DNA from: Microstegium vimineum | Taxonomy: Eukaryota; Streptophyta; Magnoliopsida; Poales; Poaceae | DNA length: 64,000 nucleotides | Reading direction: 5' to 3' | NCBI GenBank assembly: GCA_022036555.1 | Contig: CM039140.1 | Span: 31,257,473-31,321,472 of the forward strand | Part shown: one piece after another, positions 33,211-45,905 of the stretch | Position numbering within the stretch: the stretch's first letter is position 1 | How the letters are laid out: the number at the start of each line of letters is the position of its first letter | Notes under the pieces: model-generated | Told to the model about the DNA's origin: nothing | The model's database searches: none | Seen by the model: only the letters and a program-made list of their open reading frames with translations | Made by a program: the position numbers and the translations under genes

Positions 33211-34808
33211 TGAAAGGATCAAGATGCCCAAGAAGGGGGGGGGGTGAATTGGGCTCTTTTTAATTTCTAAACAAGAATTAAACCTATAAAGAGCCAATTA
33301 ACCCCCAAGTGCCTACCGCTTGTGTATCCTAGCTAGAAAGCAGTAGCAAGTCAATAGAGAGTGAAAACTCCCTACACAATTCTAGTATGAATTGAAAGAC
33401 AAGTGCGGAAAGTAATGCGGTAAGAAGAAGCTAGGGAAAGAGATGCTTGACACGGCAATCTTTTGCCGAGGTATCGAGGAGTCGACACTCCCCCCTAGTC
33501 CTCGTTGGAGCACCTCGCAAGGTATAGCTCCCCCTCAATCCCGCGCAAGGGATGAGTCCTCTCTACGGGCTGATTCTTCGCCACTCCGGCTCAGTGAATC
33601 GCCCACAACCGATCACAAACGTCGATGGAGAAGGGCCGCCGACAATCCTCCGGCGATCACCTTCCTCCAAGCACCACCGGACCGTCTAGGTGATGTCGAT
33701 CACCAAGAGTAACAAGCTTTGATCTTCGCTTGACTCACTCAAGCTTCACAACAAGAGGATGCACACTTGAACTCTTGGATGAACTAGAGGAGAGGATGGA
33801 TGGATTCGCGAATCACTCTCTCACTCTAGGGCTCTTGCTCTCTTCCCAACCTTCTCAACAAACTCAGCAACTCAAATGAGAAAAGGCAAGGTGGGAGAGA
33901 AGAGTGAGAAGCTATAAATAGCCCCTCAGAAAACTGCCTCGGGCTGGCAACTTAAGTTGGCGACGGACGCTCCGTCGACTAGGCGACGGACGTTCCGTCG
34001 CATGCCCCAACGGCTAGTTCTGTTCATAGTTTGGGCGACGGACGCTCCGACGCCCTGCCCAATGGCCAGTTCTGACACGCTTTGCCCAGCAACGGACGCT
34101 CCGTCATAGGGGCGACGGACCCTCATCTCAGTGTCCAACGCAACACTCTGGCTCGGGCTGAAAAACACCCTCTCTGGAAGGTCGACGGACGCTCTCCCAG
34201 CGTCCGACGCCTAACCGACGGACAGCGTCCGTCGGACCCTGAAAAACTTAGCCAGAAAACACGGCCACTGGAAGGTCAACGGACGCTGTGGACTCAACCA
34301 CCCAGCGTCCGACGCCTTTGTCCGACGCGACGGACAGCGTCCGATGCCTCCGTCAGGAGCGTCTGTCGCCCAGAAAATAGGCCTCTCATATTCGTTTTTC
34401 GTCGCGATGAATATGGAAGTTGTTCTAGGCTATATTATGGTCAACGTAGGCTTGCTTAGAGCTAAGGAAGATAAGTGTGCACCACACCTAGTTCATGAAC
34501 CTTTCCTAAGTCAAGCTACTAGTCTCAACGCCTCTTAATAGTACGGTCAAAGATCAAAAGAGAAGCCCTATCTATTTCTAAGTGCCCTTCATCACCTTAT
34601 GACACTTAGCCTATCATTCTAGGGTCTTCATCATGTCTCCTTGAAATCCGAAACGATATCCATCTTGGGGGCTAAGTGATGACCATTAATGCCCATTCTT
34701 GTTGATCACTATGGCTAAGCTACGCATAGCCTCTGCAAAACACACGTTAGCCATAATAATCTCTAATTGTTGTTAATCACCGAAACCAACTAGGGCCATG
34801 ATTCTTCA
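33211..34808 (-). repeat. Copia 3' LTR
   Basis: A 1,598-bp terminal repeat, the partner of 44750-46340. Visible differences from it are scattered substitutions and small indels, for example the poly-G at 33235-33243. TATA-like CTATAAATAG lies at 33912-33921 and the GACGGACGCT cluster at 33960-34370. Confidence 0.93.
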
Positions 34809-34829
34809 ATCTCCCCCTTTTTGGTGATT
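34809..34829 (-). other. Copia polypurine tract
   Basis: On the minus strand AAAAAGGGGGAGAT immediately precedes the 3' LTR start TGAAGAATC. This is the plus-strand primer site of a SIRE-type element. Confidence 0.9.
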
Positions 34830-35294
34830 GACGACAATAAATCCTCGAGTATGGATAAGAGTTATAGTTTAGACTTTATGGTGACTTGGAATGGTTGAGC
34901 AAGGGTTAGTAGATTTGTAATGAAGCATACTTGCTCACCCAAGCAAAATCACAAACCATGGTACTCATAGATATGAATGTAAAAAGGAGTACCTCATGAT
35001 ATTCTCAAAAGATGTATCGGAGTATAGCGCGGAAGCTCAATTATCATTTAATCATAGAGATATATCATGAAACATGAGACAACTCACAAGATATATTAGT
35101 GATAATCAAGAGTTTGTCACAACCAACCATATTTTACACAAACATGAACCATGGTATTCATCACACATAGATACAAATGCATAGACGTAGACATGATGAA
35201 TGAGTACGGGGAATTTAAGCATACAAAGATTCAAAACCCTCCCCCTATCTCTATACTCGACACTCTCTCCCCCTTTGGCATCTAGCACCAACAA

Positions 35295-38030
35295 CTAAGC
35301 ATCTGGGGCTGAAGAAGAAGGTGGAGGAGCTGCAGCCTTGCGATCGAGCATGATGAAGTCCTGAAGATCTGACTCATCTGACTCATCATTTGCCTCGGCC
35401 TCTGCAGGTGTAGGTGCAACTGGAGTGACCTCTGGAGCTGACACTGGAAGCTCTGGAGCTGCTAACTCAACTGACTCCCCCTGAGGCTCAGCTGGTGCCT
35501 CTGACGGTCCTGCCTCTGTAGTAGCGGGCCTGGGAACCCGGCGAGTGAAGACTCGAGGCCTGGGGGAAGGTGACACTGCCAGTGCAACTAGTGACACTAC
35601 TGCTACAAACTCTGCTGGGTGAGTCTGAGCTGGAGAGGATACTGCCACTGTAACTGCCTCATCCTGAGCCTCTGTGATAGCTGTCTCAACTGCTAGTGAA
35701 ATAACATCTATCTGAACTGCAGCCGGAGGGGTGGTAACTGTCTGCGTGGACTGCTCGAGTGCGATCTCCGACGAGGTAACTGAAGAGAGGTGAGTGCCCG
35801 TCGCCGGAGGATCCACCTCAACCTCTGGAGCGTGAGAGACTAGCTGAGCTGCTCCTGGGGAATCTTCTGTGATCTCCATGTAAGAGGCTGAGAGATCTCG
35901 TGAGGCCTCTGCTATGGTAGTTCCCCAGATAGGAGTAAATCCTGTCTGAAACTCACCGGGCGAAGCTAACCAAGAGGACACCTGAGTCCTCGGAGACTGG
36001 TACTCGGGAGAAGCTAGTGCCTGGAATGGAGGAGTAGCTGGTGCCTGATTCTGCTGTCCTCCGGACGATAACGCTAGAGTCGGAACCACAACCACTAGAG
36101 TCTACTGGGGAGGTGAGGTGAACTGCTGCTGCTGCGAGACTCCGGGCAACTGAATCTAAGGAGTGGAAGTCTGCTCGGAGCTGGAGGCTAGAAGACGCTC
36201 AAGTAACAAGGTCTGGGTCTTCTGAATCTCTGCCTGCTGCAGCTGATAGGCCAAGAATTGGCACTGAAACTCATCCTGCCTGGCCTGAGTCTGGGCTCGA
36301 GCAGCCAACTGCTGCTCTGTGAGCCTCCATAAGTCGGCAGCCTGTCGCCTCTGCTCCTCTGCCTAGCGTGACTGCTCCTCCTGCATCCTCGAAAGAATGG
36401 TAAGTAGTGTAGCCTCTGAGGTGCTGGAACCTGGAGCTGGAGCTGCAGCTGTGCCTGACCCTCCTGCCTCATGATCATGAGGCATCGGTGCATACTCGCG
36501 CACTAGTTGATAATCCTCATCTGAGCTGTCAAAATCCAGGTCCTCTCTGTAGACTGTCTCAGCAGCTATGTCAATCTCAGCATCAAGATCTGCAAGCTCT
36601 GCCTGAGCAATCTGCTCAACTGTGACGTCAGTGACCTCTGCCGACTGAGGTGGCACACCGGCCTGCCTGGTGCTTGGTCTGTAAGCTCTGCTGGGGCAAG
36701 GTAGGTTTCCATGCATCACTAGCTGACTCATCGAGTATACTGGAAACTCAGTCGCTGACCTGGTGAGAGTGACTCTCATAGCTCTTGATCTAGTCTTGGC
36801 AACTATAAGATATGATATCCAGTGAGCAAACTGTAGCTGCCAGTGACCCCTGAATCCTGCAGCTATGATATCCTCAAGCTCGCTAACAATCAGGTCCCAA
36901 AGGTCAAACTTCTCCTTCCAGACGATATGAGCAAGGAGCCATAGCTGTAGTCATGTAATCGTGTCCCGAGCTCCAATCCGAGGGAGGATGGTACGCCTGA
37001 GTACCTCGTGGAGAATCCGAGCGAGTGGAGTGAGGTCTCACGGTGTACGGCTCGAACCCTCTGTGAACGGCAGCTGAAAGCACGGCCTCACAAAGTCTGT
37101 AGATGGCACTATCCCATCGTGAGGTTGGCGAGGGGCCTCCTGATCCCCATAGCACAAGCTGTGAATCCTCGTAGGGGAGGACTCTTGGTGGAATAGCTCT
37201 CTGAACCGAGCTGCTGAAACCCTGAAGTCACGTCCCTGAAATCCGAAGTGAAGGAACTCGTGATCAGGGGAGATCCATAGCGATGCATAGAACTGATACA
37301 CCCAGTCCTTCTGATACGCTCCTAATCGTCCCATCAAATATGATAACCCCTGAAGGTACTGTAGGTGCTGCAGGATCTCTGGACCACCGACCCCCTCTAT
37401 GTGAGCAGATGGGCACACTCTGTGAGCCCTAATAGGAGCGTCAGTGTTGACGTAAGCTCTGTAAAAGTCCTCGTGAATTGTGGTATAGAAATCACGTCCG
37501 GCACGAGGATCTCTCTGAGGTGGGAACCAGGACTGAAAGTCCACGAAGCGAAGTAGCTGAACTTGCTTCGCTGTGAGAGCTCGGACCTGATGCCTCACTG
37601 GGTCTGGTAGCTGAGGTCCTGAAGGACTAGGTGGTGCACCAGAGCCTCTGGACCGGGTAACTCTGCGGCTCATCAGCTCGCCAATCGAAGTATGGCCCGC
37701 GGCCTCTGTCTGCTCAGTGTCTATGATAGGCTCTGCCTCCTCTACCTCAGTAGCCTCGACGGGCTCTGTCTCTGGACGCGTAGGGGACTCACGACGTGCT
37801 CCACGGCAAGGCGAGAGCCTCAAACCGGCGCGACATCCACCTCGCTCCGCAATCTCTGCGGCCTCGGCCACTGCAAGCACTGCTGCTGAGTCTGGATCCA
37901 TGAGTGGCCTCTTGCGCTTCCGTGACACGACCTTCTGCTTGCCGTTTCCCCGATCAGTGGGTGGATGCGGTGGAGGTGGAGGGTCACCACCACTACCGGG
38001 AACGGGACCGGCATTCTTCGTTCTTGCCAT
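35295..38030 (-). pseudogene. Env-like extra ORF of the copia element, interrupted
   Basis: One frame runs from ATG at 38030 to a stop at 35295, about 910 codons, interrupted by in-frame stops at about 37038-37040, 36951-36953, 36363-36365, 36156-36158 and 36102-36104. It begins MARTKNAGPVPGSGG and continues with a basic Pro-rich segment (RKRKRPL), a central region (WFPPQRDPRAGRDFYTTIHE), a Gln-rich coiled segment and a Pro/Ala/Glu-rich C-terminus. Its place after pol and before the 3' LTR matches the env-like ORF of SIRE-type elements. I see no signal peptide or membrane segment, so an envelope role is not shown here. Confidence 0.8.
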
Positions 38031-38827
38031 TTACCGGACTCTTCTATCAAATCTCTGACAAAAAAGGTCCTAAAAAAACACACCCTCAAAACCACTGCCC
38101 ACTGACAGTGAAACCCTGACAATCCGCAGAACAACACACTGCAAGAATGGCACGCCGACCCTGGACTGTCCTTTCGAGGCTTCGCCTCGTTCCGTACTCG
38201 CGGGCTTTGCCCCGAGTTCTCTGTCACTGCCCACTGCTCAAGCAAACACCTGTGCGATAGATAGGAGAGGCATATAACACTTTAAGCATTTAGCTAGAGA
38301 TGAGAGTGACTAGAGAATGAAAGAAAATAGATAAGAAATAGAGATCGATTCTGCCATTTCATACCTCAGACACACTGACCAAGAGACCAAAAGAGTAGAA
38401 GAGGAACCTCGGTCAAAAACTCAGTGCAATCCGCAACCCTAACACATTTGAGTGGAGAGTTAGGTCTTGGTCTTGAAAAGAATCAAGAAATTGGGAATCA
38501 ACACCGGGATAGAAGAGCAAGCAGGCCAAGGGTTCACCTTTAGGATTTGAAGAGATCCAAGAGGCGAGGAGGAACCCTTGAGAGAGATCCACACTGCCCT
38601 CACGTCTCTGTCCGGCTGAACCGCGCGAAAACAGAGGAGAAACGAGAGGGGCAGGGGCCGGCGGCGCAGGAAGGGGCCGACGACGGCTGGGGAACGCCGG
38701 CGAGGGGTGACACGAGGGCTCAACGGCGGCGGAGCGCCGGCTAGGGTTTGGAGAAGACGACGGAGTGGCGTACGGTTGACCGAGGGAAACAGAGGAAGAG
38801 CGGGGATTTTAAAAAAAATTTGCGCCT

Positions 38828-39092
38828 TAAGTTCGCGACAGACGCTCCGACGCGGAGCGACGGACGCTCCGTCGGACTGCGACGGACACTCGGAGAGCGT
38901 CCGACGGCATCGTCCATCGGGCTTTCAGAACAGGTTTTGAAACGCCCGAGCGCATTGACCGCGTCGGACGCTCCGCGACGGACGCTGGGAAGCGTCCATC
39001 GCCCTGTAAGCAGGCAACATTCAATCTCCGGACGATCGCGACGGACGCTGATTCCATTGACATCGAGCGTCCATCGGCAGCGTCCGACGCCT
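38828..39092 (-). promoter_or_regulatory. GACGGACGCT motif cluster upstream of the env-like ORF
   Basis: Many direct and inverted copies of CGACGGACGCT and AGCGTCCGTCG-type words lie 0.8-1.1 kb upstream of the env-like start on the minus strand. The edge of the cluster (CTTAAGTTCGCGACAGACGC) resembles the LTR cluster edge (CTTAAGTTGGCGACGGACGC at 33953 and 45485), so it may be a duplicated LTR segment. The regulatory role is inferred. Confidence 0.55.
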
Positions 39093-39570
39093 TTTAAATA
39101 GAATTTTTCAAATTTTGTTTTTGCGTCTTTCTCCCAACCAAGTTCCAATCCCAATAAGATCCAAATAACACTTGATTGGACTTGATATGAGAACCATCTC
39201 TCAAACTCTCATTTTCAAATAGTTTGCCATAGGCTTAGATTTTAGTTTTAGCTCAAAATATTCGAATGGAAGCATCAAGGAGTCATCATATGGCCACAAG
39301 AGGGGTATAGAAGTGTCTTGAGCTTGGAATGCTCCCCCTAAGTGGACGAACACAGAGGATGCTCAAACTTAACTGAAAAGGAACGACAAACAACACACAT
39401 GCATATGCTATGCAATACGAAAATTGAATCTAGGTTGCTTGCAAGTTTAAACCGCAGTTAAGCTTTGTCACACGCTTTGAGGGCGGTTATCTCAACCGCG
39501 TTAGCCAAGCCTATGTGCATTATCAAATTAAGCATGTTATATTACATATGAATGCATGGTTCACACAAAC

Positions 39571-42500
39571 TCATCTTTTAGTGAAGTTAGAGTGATCAAG
39601 CACATTCAACTCGCTTCTCAACCTACAAAAGGTTGCTTCATCGAGTGGTTTAGTGAAGATATCCGCCAATTGATCTTCGCTCTTAACTCCAACTAGTGTT
39701 ATGTCTTTCCTAGCCACATGATCTCTAAGAAAGTGATGGTGAATATCTATGTGCTTGGTGCGAGAGTGTTGAACCAGATTGTTAGCAAGCTTTACAGCGC
39801 TTTCATTATCACACAAAAGTGGAACTTCTTTTAAAAACACGCCGTAATCAAAAAGTGTTTGGGTCATGTATAAGATTTGTGCACAACTTGCTCCCATGGC
39901 AATGTATTCCGCCTCGGCGGTTGACAATGCCACACTATTTTGCTTCTTTGAGGACCAAGAAACAAGTGATCTTCCTAGCATGTGGCACCCGTCGGAGGTA
40001 CTCTTCCTATCAACCTTACACCTGGCATAATCCGAATCGGAATAGCCAACTAATTGGAAGGGAGCTCCTTTGGGATACCAAAGACCCATGCTAGGGGTGT
40101 GCCTTATGTACATAAGGATTCTTTTAACCGCACAAAGATGCGACTCCTTAGGGTTTGCTTGAAACCTAGCCCACAAACACACACTAAACATGATATCCGG
40201 CCTAGATGTGGTGAGGTAAAGTAAACTACCGATCATAGAACGATAGAGAGTTTGGTCAATCGGTTTACCTCCCTCATCGAGATCGAGATGCCCATTAGTA
40301 GGCATTGGGGTCTTGATTGGCTTGCAATCCTCCATCTTGAATTTCTTGAGCACATCATAAGTGTACTTCTCTTGAGATATGAAGGTGCCCTCCCTCAATT
40401 GCTTCACTTGGAAGCCAAGGAAGAAGGTTAGCTCGCCAATCATCGACATCTCGAACTCCTTGGACATCAATGCACCAAATTCCTTGCTATGATCTTGGTT
40501 TGTTGACCCAAATATAATGTCATCGACATACACTTGGCAAACAAAGATCTCTCCATCTAGCACCTTGGTGAAGAGTGTGGTATCCACTTTCCCGATCTTG
40601 AAACCCTTCTTGAGTAAGAAGTCCCTTAGCCTCTCATACCAAGCTCTTGGAGCTTGCTTCAATCCATAGAGTGCCTTGGACAACCTATACACATGATTAG
40701 GACAATTTGGGTCTTCAAACCCGGGAGGTTCAAGACAAAAACAAGTTCATTGATGAAACCATTTAGAAAGGCACTCTTCACATCCATTTGAAAAAGTTTC
40801 ATTTTATGATGTGAAGCATATGCCAAAAGGATACGAATGGCTTCTAGTCTTGCAACCGGTGCAAAGGTCTCCCCAAAGTCCAAGCCTTCAACTTGGGAGT
40901 ACCCTTTTGCCACCAATCTAGCCTTGTTTCTCACAACCACGCCTTGATCATCTTGCTTGTTCCTAAACACCCACTTGGTGCCAATGATTCTTGCTCCTTT
41001 GGGCTTTTCTACTAGTGTCCACACTTCATTCCGGGTGAAGTTGTTCAACTCTTCGTGCATGGCATTCACCCAATCCGGATCCGCAAGTGCATCCTCCACA
41101 CTAGAAGGTTCAACAAAGGAAACAAAGGAGTGATGTTCAACATAAGAAGCAAGTTTAGATCAAGTTGTTACCCCCCTTGATGGACTCCCTATAATGAGGT
41201 CTTGTGGATGGGCTTGAAGCATAGGTGTAGATCTTCTATTAATCACTTGGGGAGGAGGTTGTGGTGCATCAACATCACTAGCTTGAGCCTCGGCTTGATC
41301 TTGAGGGATGAAGGTATCTTCTTGTGCTTCCCTCACTTGTTCTTCATCAACTTGAGGCGTGTGAGGTGGAGAGGGTACTTGATTTGCATCATCTTCAACT
41401 TCTTCCACCTCTTATGGGTTGATTGAACCAACGAGCATATTCTTCATAGCCTCCCTCAAGGGTTCATCACCTACATCATCAAGATTTTCATGCTCTTCTT
41501 GAGAGACATTAGTTTCATCAAACTCCAAGTCATATGTTTCTTCAACTAGGCTGGAGGCTTTGTTAAATACTCAATATGCCTTGGATTTAACAGAATAACC
41601 AAGTAAGAAACCAATGTCACATCTCCTTTGGAACTTGCCCAAGTGTTGACGCGTCTTGTAGATATAGACTTTGCATCCAAACACTCGGAAAAAGGATATA
41701 TCCGGTTTCTTCCCATTCACAAGCTCATATGGGGTCTTCTTAAGAAGCCTTTGTACAAATAGCCGGTTGGCCGCATAGCATGCGGTGTTGATTGCTTCGG
41801 CCGAAAATCAGGGGTGTTGTATTCATCAAGCATTGATCTTGCAAGAGTAATAAGTGTCCGGTTCTTCCTCTCTACTACACCATTTTGTTGAGGGGTATAG
41901 GTGGCGGACACTTCATGCTTGATCCCAACTTCATCACAATAGTCTTCAATCTTGGTGTTTACAAACTCGGTTCCATTGTCACTTCTTATCTTCTTGATCT
42001 TCACATCAAACTCATTTTGGGCTCTAGTTGCAAACTTCTTGAATATTGATTGAGTCTCTCCCTTGTCTTGAAGAAAGAACACCCAAGTGTACCTAGAGTA
42101 GTCATCAACTACCACTAAGCAAAAGAGATTGCCACCAAGGCTAGCATAGGTGGTAGGTCCAAATAGATCCATGTGAAGTAGCTCTAGGACTCTTGAGGTT
42201 GACATGAAAGCTTTGGTTGGATGAGTATTTGCCACTTGCTTTCTGGCTTGACATGCACTACAAAGTTTGTACTTCTCAAACACAACATCCTTCACACCTC
42301 TAACCAATTCCTTCTTGACAAGCTTCTTCAAAGTTGACATTCCCACATGTGCTAATCTTCTATGCTATAGCCAACCCAAAGAACTTTTGGAGAATAGACA
42401 TGTTTGCAAACTAGCTTCATTTGAGGTGAAGTCCACTAGGTAGAGATTGTTGTGCCGAAACCCTTTGAACATCAATGATGAATCTTCAATCTTGGACACA

Positions 42501-42785
42501 ACTACCTCATTTGGAGTGAAGAGACAATGGAAACCAAGATCACATAGTTGTCCCACAGATAGCAAGTTGAAGCTCAAAGATTGTACTAGCAAGACATTTG
42601 ATATTGATTGATCATTTGAGATTGCCACTTTGCCTAGGCCTTACACTTTGCCTTTTGAATTGTCCCCAAAGGTAATCTTGTCTTGCCCTTCACAATCTTC
42701 CTCAAGTGTGGTGAACATCCGGGAGTCACCGGTCATATGTTGAGTGCATCCACTATCAATCACCCAATGACTTCCACCGGTCTTG
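39571..42785 (-). pseudogene. pol: Copia pol: protease, integrase, reverse transcriptase, RNase H
   Basis: Pieces on the minus strand: protease near 42785-42730 (IDSGCTQHM-type site), integrase about 42350-41720 (zinc motif ending CSACQARK; catalytic segments MDLFGP, SDNGTEF and NGVVERKNR), reverse transcriptase 41099-40300 (MDVKSAFLNG, ALYGLKQAPRAWYERL, catalytic YVDD near 40520) and RNase H to 39571 (SDYARCKVDRKSTSG-like, VALSTAEAEYIA). A stop before the zinc motif (about 42365), another near 41410 and a frameshift near 40745 break the polyprotein. Motif order fixes the superfamily. Confidence 0.9.
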
Positions 42786-42789
42786 TAGT

Positions 42790-44696
42790 TCACCTACACA
42801 CAAGCAACTTGAAGTTAAGCTTGTTGTTTGGGAACCCACACTTGGCGAGGTCCCATAGCCTTGTCCACCAACTCCTTAGAAACTCCTCTTGCTTGGCCGA
42901 CTTGATGGTGAATGGCTTGTTTGCCTTGAGGTTGATTAGCTCTTCCTTGAGCTTGGAGTTTTCTTGCCTCATCTTCACATAGTCATCATACTCCTCGGCC
43001 TCAACTACCTTCTTGACCTTGCACTTAGCATTTTGCTCACTGGAAACTTCATCAAGCAAGTCCTCACAAGAAGTAGCTATATGACACTTAACAACCGGGT
43101 TAATAGCAACATGTGTAGCAAGATCATTTGTAAGCAATTCGTTAGCTATCACAAGTGTACCATGTTCATTCTTAACTTGGTTGTAGTCATCTTTTAGCAA
43201 GTTGTATCTTGTAGCTCCCTAGTGCTAGATGAGAGAGATTTGTTCTCAAGCTTCAAATCATCATTAGCACTAGACAAGTCATCAAGTTTAGTATGCAAGT
43301 TATCGTTGGCTTTCTCTAGTGATTCACTTTTAGCTTTATACTTCCTAATGAGCTTAGTATATTTGTTGCAAATCACAATTAGCTCATCATAGGAAGGCGC
43401 CTCAAAGTCATCATCACTATCATCACTAGAGTTAGCCTCATCATCACTATCCTCTTTTTGTACCTTTTTGTCACCTTTATCCATGAGGCATAGGTGAGTA
43501 GAGGATGAGCCCGGAGATGACGGAGGAGGTGGTGGTGGAGTAGATGACCCAATCACCAAGGCGGCCACCTTCTCTTCTTCGCTTTCATCTCCGGATGAGT
43601 CACTTGTGTCTTCAATGTCGGTGAGCCAATCACCAACAATGTAGGCTTTACCATTCTTCTTTTTCTTGTGGAAGTTGAAGTTCTTCTTCTTCTTGAATGG
43701 CTTGTCATCCTTCTTCTCCTCATCACTTGACTCATCTTTGTTGCCCTTGTTGTACTTGAACTTGTTGTTGAATTTCTTGTTCTTGTCTTTCTTCTCTTCG
43801 GGGCAAGCATGAGCCAAGTGTCCAAGTTTACCACAATTGTAGCAATCCATCTTGGAGAGAGGCTTTCTTGAAGAGCTTGTGAAGAATTTCTTCTTCTTTG
43901 AGTCAAACTTGACTCCATTCTTGTTTAGCTTCTTCAACATCTTAGTTGTTTTCTTCACCATGAGAGCGAGGTCATCATCATCCTCTTCATCACTTGCACT
44001 CTCATACACAACTTGCATCTTGTACTTCTCCGAGGAGGATGCCTTGAGTGCCAAGTCCTTCTTCTCCTCCTTCTCTTTTTCTTTCTTCTTGGAGGAGGAA
44101 GAAGAGCCACCATCACCAATCTTCATGTACATCTCATGGGCATTGATCTTGCCCAAGATTTGTGTTGGTGTAGCAGTGGAGAGATCTCCTTGGTGAAGAA
44201 CAATGACGATGTGGCCATACTTCTCAATGGGCAAGACACAAAGGATCTTGCGCACCACATCGGCCGGTGCCATTTGGTTGAGACCGAGCCCATTCAATTA
44301 TTCTACAATAATGTTAAGACATGAGTACATTTCATTTGCATTTTCATTTGCATGCATGGAAAAAGAATTGAGCTTAGCCATGACCAAGTGATAGTGTTCC
44401 TCACGCTCACTCTTTGTGCCTTTGTGAAGAGCACAAATAGTGGTCCACAACTCAAATGCGACTTTGGCATTACGCACTCGGTTGAAGACATCCTTGCTAA
44501 TGCCACGAAAAAGAATGTTCTTCACCTTGGCATTGTGCTTATCAAAGTTGAGGTCCTCCGCGAAGACAGTGCCTCCCTTTGTGGTGACTTTGAGCACGCC
44601 AACGTCAACGACCTCTAAATAGGCCTCCATACGAACTTTCCAATAAGGAAAGTCGTCTCCATCGAACATGGGAGGTGGTCCATCCCCATGGGACAT
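42790..44696 (-). pseudogene. gag: Copia gag with CCHC zinc knuckle, interrupted
   Basis: The start ATG is at 44696 (MSHGDGPPPMFDGDDFPYWK, typical gag N-terminus). A TAA at 44298-44300 interrupts the frame, which continues to 43194. The zinc knuckle CYNCGKLGHLAHAC lies at about 43804-43846. Acidic Ser-rich stretches and a coiled-coil region follow. A frameshift at about 43195-43200 leads to the frame 43200-42790, and another shift precedes the protease. Confidence 0.88.
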
Positions 44697-44735
44697 CTTG
44701 CTCTTGGCGGTGAAGCCTAATTTAGAGCAAACCTT

Positions 44736-44747
44736 GCTCTGATACCA
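44736..44747 (-). other. Primer-binding site, initiator Met tRNA
   Basis: On the minus strand TGGTATCAGAGC lies two bases after the end of the 5' LTR, the usual place for an initiator-methionine tRNA primer site. Confidence 0.93.
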
Positions 44748-45444
44748 ATTGAAAGGATCCAGATGCCCAAGAGGGGGTGAATTGGGCTCTTTTTAATTTC
44801 TAAACAAGAATTAAACCTATAAAGAGCCAATTAACCCCCAAGTGCCTACCGCTTGTGTATCTTAGCTAGAAAGCAGTAGCAAGTCAATAGAGAGCGAAAA
44901 CTTCCTACACAATTCTAGTATGAATTGAAAGACAAGTGCGGAAAGTAATGCGGTAAGAAGAAGCTAGGGAAAGAGATGCTTGACACGGCGATGTTTTGCC
45001 GAGGTATCGAGGAGTCGACACTCCCCCCTAGTCCTCGTTGGAGCACCTCGCAAGGTATAGCTCCCCCTCAATCCCACGCAAGGGATGAGTGCTCTCTACG
45101 GGCTGATTCTTCGCCACTCCGGCTCGGTGAATCGCCCACAACCGATCACAAACGTCAATGGAGAAGGGCCGCCGACAATCCTCCGGCGATCACCTTCCTC
45201 CAAGCACCACCGGACCGTCTAGGTGATGTCGATCACCAAGAGTAACAAGCTTCGATCTTCGCTTGACTCACTCAAGCTTCACAACTAGAGGATGCACACT
45301 TGAACTCTTGGATGAACTAGAGGAGAGGATGGATGGATTCGCGAATCACTCTCTCACTCTAGGGCTCTTGCTCTCTTCCCAACCTTCTCAACAAACTCAG
45401 CAACTCAAATGAGCAAAGGCAAGGTGGGAGAGAAGAGTGAGAAG

Positions 45445-45454
45445 CTATAAATAG
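45445..45454 (-). promoter_or_regulatory. Putative copia LTR TATA box
   Basis: CTATTTATAG on the minus strand, about 900 bp into the LTR and next to the motif cluster. The same site is at 33912-33921 in the 3' LTR. No transcription data support it. Confidence 0.5.
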
Positions 45455-45489
45455 CCCCTCAGAAAACTTCCTCGGGCTGGCAACTTAAG

Positions 45490-45905
45490 TTGGCGACGGA
45501 CGCTCCATCGACTAGGCGACGGACGCTCCGTCGCATGCCCCAACGGCTAGTTCTGTTCATAGTTTGGGCGACGGACGCTTCGACGCCCTGCCCAACGGCT
45601 AGTTCTGACACGCTTTGCCCAGCGACGGACGCTCCGTCACAGGGGCGACGGACGCTCATCTCAGTGTCCGACGCAACACTCTGGCTCGGGCTGAAAACAC
45701 CCTCTCTGGAAGGTCGACGGACACTCTCCCAGCGTCCGACGCCTAACTGACGGACAGCGTCCGTCGGACCCTGAAAAACTTAGCCAGAAAACACGACCAC
45801 TGGAAGGTCGACGGACGCTGTGGACTCAACCACCCAGCATCCGACGCCTTTGTCCGATGCGACAGACAGCGTCCGACGCCTCCGTCAGGAGCGTCCGTCG
45901 CCCAG
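45490..45905 (-). repeat. GACGGACGCT motif cluster in the copia LTR
   Basis: More than ten copies of GGCGACGGACGCTCC, CAGCGTCCGACGCC and related direct or inverted words in about 415 bp. The same cluster lies in the other LTR (33960-34370). Neighbouring copies can pair as short hairpins. Confidence 0.85.
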
